DNA of 64,000 bases, taken from NCBI RefSeq assembly GCF_003732275.1, contig NZ_MOBM01000004.1, forward strand, positions 1-64,000, in the 5' to 3' direction. The notes under the pieces were generated by a model. The model was not told the origin of the DNA. It worked only from the letters and a program-made list of their open reading frames with translations, and made no database searches. How positions within the stretch are numbered: the stretch's first letter is position 1; the number at the start of each line of letters is the position of its first letter. The stretch comes from Pseudomonas frederiksbergensis (lineage in GTDB: Bacteria > Pseudomonadota > Gammaproteobacteria > Pseudomonadales > Pseudomonadaceae). Both the position numbers and the translations under genes were made by a program. Shown in pieces: positions 57,454-64,000 of this stretch.

Positions 57454-58371
57454 ATGCCAGCAAAAGTAGTGGTAATAGGCAGCCTGAACATGGACCTGGT
57501 AACCCGGGCGCCACGGCTGCCCCGTGGGGGTGAAACGCTGATCGGCCAATCGTTTGCCACGGTTTCCGGCGGCAAGGGCGCGAACCAGGCCGTGGCTGGG
57601 GCGCGGCTGGGGGCGCAGGTGTCGATGGTCGGTTGTGTCGGCAGTGACGCCTATGGCGAAGCGCTGCGCGGGGCGTTGTTGGCCGAGCAGATCGATTGCC
57701 AGGCGGTCAGCACGGTCGAAGATTCCAGTGGCGTGGCGTTGATCGTGGTCGATGACAACAGTCAGAACGCCATCGTGATTGTTGCCGGTGCCAACGGTGC
57801 GCTGACGCCCGGAGTGATCGACCGTTTCGATGCGGTGTTGCAAGCGGCAGATGTCATTATCTGTCAGCTGGAAGTGCCGGATGCCACGGTCGGCCATGCG
57901 CTGAAGCGCGGTCGTGAGCTGGGTAAAACCGTGATTCTCAATCCGGCGCCGGCCAGCCGCCCGCTGCCGGCGGATTGGTATGCGGCCATCGATTATCTGA
58001 TCCCCAACGAAAGCGAAGCCTCGGCCCTGAGCGGTTTGCCGGTGGACTCCCTGAGCACCGCCGAAACCGCCGCGGCCCGCTTGATCGTCATGGGCGCCGG
58101 CAAAGTGATCATCACCCTGGGTGCTCAAGGATCACTGTTCGCCGATGGCAAACGCTTCGAGCATTTCCCTGCGCCGAAAGTGAAGGCGGTCGATACCACC
58201 GCGGCCGGCGACACGTTCGTTGGTGGTTTCGCAGCGGCCTTGGCAGCCGGCAAAAGCGAGGTCGAGGCGATCCGTTTCGGCCAGGTTGCCGCAGCGCTGT
58301 CGGTCACCCGGGCCGGCGCACAACCTTCGATTCCCACTTTGTCCGACGTACAGGCGTTTAAAGCACCATGA
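57454..58371 (+). CDS. rbsK: Ribokinase
   Basis: A 305-residue PfkB-family kinase that phosphorylates ribose to ribose-5-phosphate. The N-terminal signature [40 protein letters not shown], and the C-terminal [20 protein letters not shown] with the catalytic Asp and anion hole are all present. Its stop overlaps the start of rbsD (ATGA). Confidence 0.96.
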   Translation: MPAKVVVIGSLNMDLVTRAPRLPRGGETLIGQSFATVSGGKGANQAVAGARLGAQVSMVGCVGSDAYGEALRGALLAEQIDCQAVSTVEDSSGVALIVVDDNSQNAIVIVAGANGALTPGVIDRFDAVLQAADVIICQLEVPDATVGHALKRGRELGKTVILNPAPASRPLPADWYAAIDYLIPNESEASALSGLPVDSLSTAETAAARLIVMGAGKVIITLGAQGSLFADGKRFEHFPAPKVKAVDTTAAGDTFVGGFAAALAAGKSEVEAIRFGQVAAALSVTRAGAQPSIPTLSDVQAFKAP

Positions 58372-58772
58372 AAAAGACTCCTTTGCTCAACGTCGCGCTG
58401 TCGCGGCTGATCGCCTCCCTGGGCCATGGCGACACGGTCGTGATCGGCGACGCCGGCCTGCCGGTTCCACCCGGCGTTGAATTGATCGACCTGGCCTTGA
58501 CCCACGGGATACCGGATTTCGTCAGTACCTTAAAGGTCGTACTCAGCGAAATGCAGGTCGAAAGCCATGTACTGGCCCATGAGATTCTGGACAAGAAACC
58601 GTCGGCCTTGAGCACGCTGGATGAACTGAATGCCGAAGGTGCGCTGGGCCGGCGTGAACTGCTCAGTCATGACCAATTCAAAGTACTCAGCCGACAAGCA
58701 CGGGCGATTATTCGTACAGGCGAATGTCAGCCGTACTGCAACATCGTGCTGGTGGCTGGAGTAACGTTTTAA
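58368..58772 (+). CDS. rbsD: D-ribose pyranase
   Basis: A 134-residue enzyme that converts beta-pyran ribose to the furan form used by ribokinase. It shows the starting [22 protein letters not shown] with the catalytic His, [20 protein letters not shown] and the C-terminal VRTGE-type motif [22 protein letters not shown]. The start overlaps the rbsK stop; a nucleoside hydrolase gene follows by 33 bases. Confidence 0.95.
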   Translation: MKKTPLLNVALSRLIASLGHGDTVVIGDAGLPVPPGVELIDLALTHGIPDFVSTLKVVLSEMQVESHVLAHEILDKKPSALSTLDELNAEGALGRRELLSHDQFKVLSRQARAIIRTGECQPYCNIVLVAGVTF

Positions 58773-58805
58773 CTTTCCGTTCTTCCCACGCACAAGGAGT
58801 GCGCT

Positions 58806-59834
58806 ATGCACCGCTATGCTCAGAAACTGCACCACCTGCTCCGGAGTCTGCTGCTTTTGTCCCTGATTACCGCAACAAGCGCCCAAGCGGCGGAAAAGAT
58901 CGACTTGATCATCGACACCGATCCGGGTGCCGATGACGTGGTCGCCTTGCTGTTTGCCCTGGCATCGCCGCAAGAGCTGAATATTCGTGCGCTGACCACC
59001 GTTGCCGGCAACGTGCGTCTGGACAAGACCTCGCGTAATGCGCGTCTGGCCCGCGAGTGGGCAGGACGCGAGGAGGTACCTGTTTACGCGGGCGCACCGA
59101 AACCAATGATGCGCACGCCGATCTATGCCGAGAACATTCACGGCAAGGAAGGCTTGTCGGGTGTCACGGTGCATGAGCCGAAGAAAGGCTTGGCCGAAGG
59201 CAATGCGGTCAACTATCTGATCGATACCTTGAAGGCTGCCAAACCCCATAGCATCACCATCGCCATGCTCGGTCCACAGACCAACCTGGCCCTGGCGCTG
59301 ATCCAGGAACCTGAAATCGTTCAGGGCATCAAGGAAGTGGTGATCATGGGGGGCGCGCACTTCAACGGCGGCAACATCACCCCGGTGGCCGAATTCAACC
59401 TGTTCGCCGACCCTCAAGCTGCGGAAGTAGTGCTGAAAAGTGGCGTCAAGCTGACCTACCTGCCGCTGGATGTGACTCACAAAATTCTTACCAGTGACGC
59501 GCGCCTGAAGCAGATCGCCGCCCTGAACAACAATGCCAGCAAGCTGGTGGGCGATATTCTCAACGAGTACGTCAAGGGCGACATGGAGCACTACGGCATT
59601 CCAGGTGGCCCGGTGCATGACGCCACAGTCATCGCTTACCTGCTCAAGCCAGAGCTGTTCACGGGGCGTTCGGTCAACGTAGTGGTTGATAGCCGCGAAG
59701 GGCCGACCTTCGGCCAGACCATTGTCGACTGGTATGACGGCCTGAAAGCACCGAAAAATGCCTTCTGGGTTGAAAATGGCGACGCTCAGGGCTTCTTCGA
59801 CCTGCTGACCCAGCGTCTGGCTCGTTTGAAGTAA
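58806..59834 (+). CDS. Exported inosine/uridine-type nucleoside hydrolase
   Basis: A 342-residue ribonucleoside hydrolase. The calcium-binding motif is LIIDTDPGADDVVALLFALA, with TTVAGNVRLDKTSRNARLA and the downstream region EYVKGDMEHYGIPGGPVHDATVIAYLL carrying the second set of active-site residues. Unlike the cytosolic RihA/B/C proteins it starts with a signal peptide (LLLLSLITATSAQAAE), so it should act in the periplasm, releasing ribose from nucleosides for RbsB. ATG 58806 follows AAGGAGTGCGCT. It is the last gene of the operon and is followed by a terminator. Confidence 0.92.
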   Translation: MHRYAQKLHHLLRSLLLLSLITATSAQAAEKIDLIIDTDPGADDVVALLFALASPQELNIRALTTVAGNVRLDKTSRNARLAREWAGREEVPVYAGAPKPMMRTPIYAENIHGKEGLSGVTVHEPKKGLAEGNAVNYLIDTLKAAKPHSITIAMLGPQTNLALALIQEPEIVQGIKEVVIMGGAHFNGGNITPVAEFNLFADPQAAEVVLKSGVKLTYLPLDVTHKILTSDARLKQIAALNNNASKLVGDILNEYVKGDMEHYGIPGGPVHDATVIAYLLKPELFTGRSVNVVVDSREGPTFGQTIVDWYDGLKAPKNAFWVENGDAQGFFDLLTQRLARLK

Positions 59835-59841
59835 GTCATAG

Positions 59842-59870
59842 GCCCGCAGGTGCCAGCCTGCGGGTTTTTA
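59842..59870 (+). terminator. Terminator of the rbs-nucleoside hydrolase operon
   Basis: The stem CCCGCAGG-TGCCAG-CCTGCGGG (59843-59864) is followed by five T. Confidence 0.9.
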
Positions 59871-59872
59871 CG

Positions 59873-60079
59873 CTACTCGGTCTCGGTTGCGCCCAGATAG
59901 TCGGCGGGGTACTTCTCTAGAACCTGCTTGATGAATGTCTGTGCGGCTTGCGTCCCCAGTTCCTTGACCAGCAAATCGATACCAATGATTGCCAACTCTT
60001 CCGGGCTGCCCGGGCTGTAAGAGCTATGGCCCTGTGGCCACTTGGCTTTGATATCGGCGTCGATGCTTACGGTGGTCAT
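59873..60079 (-). CDS. Hypothetical protein, 68 aa
   Basis: A small soluble protein beginning MTTVSIDADIKAKWPQGHSSYSPGS, then a helical region EELAIIGIDLLVKELGTQAAQTFIKQVLEKYP. No family is recognised. It is convergent with the ribose operon and its stop lies almost on the operon's terminator. Codon use is like its neighbours. Support is moderate. Confidence 0.6.
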   Translation of the reverse strand: MTTVSIDADIKAKWPQGHSSYSPGSPEELAIIGIDLLVKELGTQAAQTFIKQVLEKYPADYLGATETE

Positions 60080-60211
60080 GATGGCGCTCGTGAAGTCGGG
60101 AAAGGCTGAGTGTCGAGTTAACCATTTTGCGGGACGTTTGGCACTCCGACTTAGGCATGAGGGAAGGGCTATGCGACACTTGGTCTTTGACGAATTTTCA
60201 AGGACCGTGCT

Positions 60212-60517
60212 GTGCAGATCGATTTGAACACTCCTGACGGCTTGACCCTCGAAGCGGTGCGTCAGCTACTGGCCTGCGCCAGTGACGATGAACACACCCA
60301 GTTGCGGGTCACCAAGGGCGGTATCGCTTACATTTCGTCGGGCATCGTGGGCGGCACAGACATCGACGGGTTGCTGTTTCGCCTGGAGACCTGGGCAAAG
60401 GGTTCCGGTTATGTCGGATTGGTTGCGGCCAGCGATGAGGTCTGGGTCATGCAGATCTTCAATGCGCTCAAGCAGAACTGGCCGAAACCGCCTTTCGACT
60501 ACATCGACGTCTATTGA
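60212..60517 (+). CDS. Hypothetical protein, 101 aa
   Basis: A 101-residue acidic protein from GTG 60212 (MQIDLNTPDGLTLEAVRQLLA), with central segment LRVTKGGIAYISSGIVGGTDIDGLLFRLETW and C-terminus PFDYIDVY. There is no signal peptide or membrane segment. I do not recognise the family. It is transcribed alone; AAGGACC precedes the start. Confidence 0.65.
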   Translation: MQIDLNTPDGLTLEAVRQLLACASDDEHTQLRVTKGGIAYISSGIVGGTDIDGLLFRLETWAKGSGYVGLVAASDEVWVMQIFNALKQNWPKPPFDYIDVY

Positions 60518-60681
60518 GCGCTGTTCATATTCAGTCACGATTGAGGGATGAACGGCGTGCCGATGCTCAGGCACACTCGCCGCTATCCGGATCGAGGGTG
60601 AGGCGATGGCGCCTGCCTGAAACCAAACGCCAAAATGGCGGTCGCACGATCTCAGCTTAACTATTGAAAAAAGGAGGCTTC

Positions 60682-60999
60682 ATGCCTTGGAAGCTCGCGT
60701 CATTGGGTACTTTGTTGGCCGTCACTCTGCTGGCCGGTTGCAGCAGTACGTCCACCGAGTCGGCAAAGGACCCTGTGGCGACCGACACCGGCCACAGCCG
60801 TTGTGAAGCAAAGGCTGCCGAATTCACCATTGGCAAAAAGGCTTCGCCCGAATTGCTGGAGCAGGCACGTACCCGCGCAGGCGCGCAGAATGCCCGGTTC
60901 CTCAAGCCTGATGACATGGTGACCCTGGAATACCGTTCCGATCGCCTGAACCTGAACACCGATAACAATCTGGTGATCACCCGCGTCAACTGCGGCTGA
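60682..60999 (+). CDS. I78-family peptidase-inhibitor lipoprotein
   Basis: A 105-residue lipoprotein with a lipobox (LLAVTLLAGCSS) and the I78 inhibitor fold (CEAKAAEFTIGKKASPELLEQARTRAG, then LEYRSDRLNLNTDNNLVITRVNCG), a domain resembling small protease inhibitors of the potato inhibitor I type. It probably protects the envelope from proteases. ATG 60682, preceded by AAGGAGG, is used; an upstream TTG extension is unlikely. A terminator follows. Confidence 0.88.
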   Translation: MPWKLASLGTLLAVTLLAGCSSTSTESAKDPVATDTGHSRCEAKAAEFTIGKKASPELLEQARTRAGAQNARFLKPDDMVTLEYRSDRLNLNTDNNLVITRVNCG

Positions 61000-61024
61000 T
61001 TGCTTCAGGCTTTTGTTTCACCCA

Positions 61025-61058
61025 TAAAAAACCCCGTCACATGGACGGGGTTTTTTTA
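61025..61058. terminator. Bidirectional terminator between the inhibitor and csp genes
   Basis: The stem ACCCCGTC-ACATG-GACGGGGT is flanked by an A-run and a seven-base T-run, so it can end both convergent transcripts. Confidence 0.9.
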
Positions 61059-61071
61059 GTGCGGCAGAAAA

Positions 61072-61284
61072 TTACTCTGCGCGGACTTGTGCAGCTTGCA
61101 TACCCTTTTGGCCTTTCTCAGCCACGAAGGAAACGGTCTGGCCTTCTTTCAGGCTTTTGAAACCGTCGCTTTCGATAGCTTTGAAGTGTACGAACAGGTC
61201 GTCACCGCCACCTTGAGGAGTGATGAAGCCGAAGCCTTTTTCATCGTTGAACCATTTAACGGTGCCGGTTTGGCGATTAGACAT
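61072..61284 (-). CDS. Cold-shock protein, CspA family
   Basis: A 70-residue OB-fold RNA chaperone. RNP1 is KGFGFITPQ and RNP2 is DDLFVHF; the start is [20 protein letters not shown]. The ATG at 61284 is preceded by TTGGAGATACACC. About 290 bases without another gene lie upstream, as expected for the long leader of a cold-shock or constitutive csp gene. Which paralogue (CspA, CspD, CapB) cannot be stated. Confidence 0.95.
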   Translation of the reverse strand: MSNRQTGTVKWFNDEKGFGFITPQGGGDDLFVHFKAIESDGFKSLKEGQTVSFVAEKGQKGMQAAQVRAE

Positions 61285-61574
61285 GGTGTATCTCCAAGAA
61301 ACATATATTTTCAGTAGTACTGTGCTGCTCAGGCCAACTGGGCACACCGGAGTATCATAGTCGAAATGTTCGCTTTGGGAGCCCCCCGGGTGTGTTGTTT
61401 GCCCTACAGTCGCGTTTGCTTTGTTGCTTCGTGTGGCTGAAAGCCCCGGTTTAAAAGGCTTTCAGCCGAAAGTAAAGACAATAAAAAAAGCTGAAAAACC
61501 TGCGTAATTTGTACGAAAAAGCTAAATTCCATCACTTTTTATCGGCGGTGAGCCGAGTTAAAAGGACTTTTTTC

Positions 61575-61877
61575 TCACTTTTTCGCCGGTGCATCGGACT
61601 TGCATTTAGCTATCTGACCCAGCGCTTTCTGTTGCAGTTCGGGGCTGGCCTTGTTATCCATCAGGGCCTGAATGTCGCTGGCCGGATACGATTTGATCGC
61701 GTCGGCACCACAGGCGCAGTGGGACTTCGCTGCCGCAGCGCCGATCTGCGGAGTGGCCGCCTGAGTGCACTGAGCCATGTATTTCTCGCGCTCGCCCTTT
61801 GGCCAGTCGGCATGGGCAGCCAGCGGCAGCAACAGGACGACGGGTGCGACGACGGCGAATAAACGATTCAGACGCAT
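61575..61877 (-). CDS. Small exported cysteine-containing protein
   Basis: A 100-residue protein with a signal peptide (LFAVVAPVVLLLPLAAHA) and a mature part with four cysteines (YMAQCTQAA, SHCACGADAI, QIAKCKSD), probably periplasmic and disulfide-bonded. The ATG 61877 follows AAGGAGCATCTC; the frame is open to 61928 but without a ribosome site. Family not identified. Confidence 0.75.
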   Translation of the reverse strand: MRLNRLFAVVAPVVLLLPLAAHADWPKGEREKYMAQCTQAATPQIGAAAAKSHCACGADAIKSYPASDIQALMDNKASPELQQKALGQIAKCKSDAPAKK

Positions 61878-62251
61878 GCTGAGATGCTCCTTTTGGGTCA
61901 ATGTCTTGTTATCTGAGGGGTAAAGCATGGTTCAAGTTCAGCACTCTGGCATAAAAATGCCTGATTTGCCCCCGCAGAAAACCTTGCCGCCGCGATGACC
62001 GTTCATCTGTGCTAGCATGCCTCGCTCGGGCGTTTGCAGGCTCCGGATGACCTTCAGTCCCGGTAGCGGCAGATGCGCGAATAACCCTGATTTGAATCCC
62101 AGTCACTCTGGTTCGGTTTTCCGGTTGGCCGCAAGGCTCCTGCCGCTGTAAGGCAGGCGTTCGTTATTGAATGGCCTGGATCGGATCTTGTACTGGCTCA
62201 TCCCAACCCACGTGACCTTTGGTAGGGGTCACCACTAGGAGAGGAGGCGCC
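61878..62251. other. Leader region upstream of thrS
   Basis: 374 bases without a convincing gene. It includes the promoter side of the exported protein gene and probably a long thrS leader, with one clear hairpin (CCTGCC-GCTGTAA-GGCAGG at about 62147-62166). No T-box or other known riboswitch was recognised. Confidence 0.45.
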
Positions 62252-64000
62252 ATGCCAACTATTACTCTTCCCGACGGCAGTCAACGTTCATTCGATCACC
62301 CGGTTTCCGTAGCCGAGGTCGCCGCATCCATTGGTGCCGGTCTGGCCAAGGCCACCGTGGCCGGCAAGGTCAATGGCAAGCTGGTCGACGCCAGCGACAT
62401 CATCAACAGCGATTCCACGCTGCAAATCATTACGCCAAAGGATGAAGAGGGGCTGGAGATCATTCGCCACTCTTGCGCCCACCTGGTTGGCCATGCAGTC
62501 AAGCAGCTGTACCCGACGGCCAAGATGGTCATCGGTCCGGTCATCGACGAAGGCTTCTATTACGACATCGCCTTCGAGCGTCCTTTCACGCCGGATGACC
62601 TGGCCGCCATCGAACAGCGCATGCAGCAGCTGATCGAGAAAGATTACGACGTGATCAAGAAAGTCACTCCGCGCGCCGAAGTGATCGAAGTGTTCAAGGC
62701 CCGCGGCGAAGACTACAAGCTGCGCCTGGTCGAAGACATGCCGAACGAGCAGGCCATGGGCCTGTACTATCACGAAGAATACGTCGACATGTGTCGCGGT
62801 CCGCACGTGCCGAACACGCGCTTCCTGAAATCCTTCAAGCTGACCAAGCTGTCCGGCGCCTACTGGCGTGGCGATGCCAAGAACGAGCAATTGCAGCGCG
62901 TTTACGGCACCGCATGGGCGGACAAGAAGCAACTGGCGGCTTACATCCAGCGCATCGAAGAAGCCGAGAAGCGCGATCATCGCAAGATCGGCAAGCGTCT
63001 GGGCCTGTTCCACACCCAGGAAGAGTCGCCGGGCATGGTGTTCTGGCACCCGAACGGCTGGACTCTGTACCAGGTGCTCGAGCAGTACATGCGCAAGGTT
63101 CAGCGCGACAACGGTTACCTGGAGATCAAAACTCCACAAGTCGTTGACCGCAGCCTGTGGGAGAAATCCGGGCACTGGGCCAACTACGCCGACAACATGT
63201 TTACCACTCAGTCGGAAAATCGCGATTACGCCATCAAGCCGATGAACTGCCCTTGCCACGTGCAGGTGTTCAATCAGGGCCTGAAGAGCTACCGCGAGTT
63301 GCCGATGCGTCTGGCCGAGTTCGGTGCCTGCCACCGTAACGAGCCGTCGGGTGCACTGCACGGCATCATGCGCGTTCGCGCCTTCACTCAGGACGATGCT
63401 CACATCTTCTGTACTGAAGAGCAGATGCAGGCCGAATCCGCTGCGTTCATCAAGCTGACCATGGACGTTTATGCCGACTTCGGCTTCAAAGACGTCGAGA
63501 TGAAACTGTCCACTCGTCCGGAAAAACGCGTCGGTTCCGACGAGTTGTGGGATCGCGCCGAAGCTGCACTGGCTGCAGCCCTTGACAGCGCTGGCTTGCC
63601 GTACGATCTGCAGCCGGGTGAGGGTGCGTTCTACGGTCCGAAAATCGAGTTCTCGCTGAAAGATTGCCTCGGCCGCGTCTGGCAATGTGGTACCCTTCAG
63701 CTCGATTTTAACCTGCCTGTCCGTCTGGGAGCCGAATACGTCTCCGAAGACAACAGTCGCAAGCACCCGGTTATGTTGCACCGGGCGATCCTGGGTTCGT
63801 TCGAACGTTTCGTCGGAATCCTGATCGAGCACTACGAGGGTGCATTCCCCGCGTGGCTGGCTCCGACCCAGGCAGTGATCATGAATATCACTGATAAACA
63901 GGCTGATTTTGCCGCTGAGGTTGAAAAAACCCTCAATGAAAGCGGATTTCGTGCCAAGTCTGACTTGAGAAATGAAAAGATCGGCTTTAAAATCCGCGAG
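62252..64000 (+). CDS. thrS: Threonyl-tRNA synthetase (partial, 3' end beyond window)
   Basis: 583 codons of an expected 640 are present. The N-terminal TGS domain ([22 protein letters not shown]), the editing domain ([33 protein letters not shown]) and the class II core are visible; within it are [10 protein letters not shown] with the zinc-binding Cys and [18 protein letters not shown]. Only part of the anticodon-binding domain ([16 protein letters not shown]) is in the window. GGAGGC before the ATG is a strong ribosome site. It usually heads the thrS-infC-rpmI-rplT operon. Confidence 0.97.
   Translation, partial: MPTITLPDGSQRSFDHPVSVAEVAASIGAGLAKATVAGKVNGKLVDASDIINSDSTLQIITPKDEEGLEIIRHSCAHLVGHAVKQLYPTAKMVIGPVIDEGFYYDIAFERPFTPDDLAAIEQRMQQLIEKDYDVIKKVTPRAEVIEVFKARGEDYKLRLVEDMPNEQAMGLYYHEEYVDMCRGPHVPNTRFLKSFKLTKLSGAYWRGDAKNEQLQRVYGTAWADKKQLAAYIQRIEEAEKRDHRKIGKRLGLFHTQEESPGMVFWHPNGWTLYQVLEQYMRKVQRDNGYLEIKTPQVVDRSLWEKSGHWANYADNMFTTQSENRDYAIKPMNCPCHVQVFNQGLKSYRELPMRLAEFGACHRNEPSGALHGIMRVRAFTQDDAHIFCTEEQMQAESAAFIKLTMDVYADFGFKDVEMKLSTRPEKRVGSDELWDRAEAALAAALDSAGLPYDLQPGEGAFYGPKIEFSLKDCLGRVWQCGTLQLDFNLPVRLGAEYVSEDNSRKHPVMLHRAILGSFERFVGILIEHYEGAFPAWLAPTQAVIMNITDKQADFAAEVEKTLNESGFRAKSDLRNEKIGFKIRE

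Noticed and set aside
61285..61574. Possible gene upstream of the cold-shock protein
   Set aside because: Frames here are short and opposite to clear genes; the stretch fits a long leader and promoter region.

Overview
The window is chromosomal DNA of a fluorescent Pseudomonas, most likely of the P. fluorescens group. Three things support this. First, 6.1-39.3 kb keeps the gene order known from Pseudomonas chromosomes: aminotransferase, uvrB, gltX, tRNA cluster, tetR, leuCDB, asd, fimV, truA, trpF, accD, folC, cvpA, purF, metZ. Second, there is an RsmE-type CsrA paralogue. Third, many paired REP-type repeats with the core GTGGGAGCGGGCTTGCTCGCGAAG family are present (cores also occur as CGAGCCTGCTCGCGA variants). 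This identification is inferred from recalled synteny, not from a database search.

Region 1 (1-5.25 kb) is the end of a genomic island inserted at the 3' end of a tRNA-Asn gene. It carries a P4-type tyrosine integrase beside the tRNA and a second, unrelated integrase translationally coupled to a small protein. About 0.9 kb of non-coding DNA holds several inverted repeats and a cluster of DnaA-box-like sites. At the left edge is an archaeo-eukaryotic-type primase/helicase gene that has been cut by the end of an IS21-like element.

Region 2 (5.3-39.3 kb) is core genome: amino acid metabolism (aminotransferase, leuCDB, asd, trpF, metZ), DNA repair (uvrB), translation (gltX, dusC, truA, tRNA-Ala/Glu duplicated in tandem), polar/pilus assembly (fimV), lipid and folate synthesis (accD, folC), purine synthesis (cvpA-purF), a small heat-shock protein under a probable sigma-32 promoter and ROSE-like thermometer, and a large PAS-GGDEF-EAL protein. 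A 40-bp-arm inverted repeat lies in the leuC leader.

Region 3 (39.6-52.7 kb) is more variable. It has tRNA-Val/Asp/Asp, a Fur-box-preceded sigma factor/anti-sigma/TonB receptor system, an FAD oxidoreductase, and a tRNA-Val(GAC) followed by the decayed C-terminus of a phage integrase. Several small membrane or exported proteins follow, then rsmE, a SPOR lipoprotein, a LexA-box-preceded DUF1654-endonuclease I pair, and a periplasmic glutaminase/asparaginase.

Region 4 (52.7-64 kb) holds a complete ribose operon (rbsBACRKD) extended by an exported nucleoside hydrolase. Small proteins, a cold-shock protein and the first 583 codons of thrS follow; thrS runs off the right edge.

I see no wholly new multi-gene system. 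The observations most worth checking are the IS-interrupted primase/helicase island with its origin-like DNA, the SOS-box DUF1654-endA pair, the large leuC-leader palindrome, and the tRNA-Val with its integrase relic.
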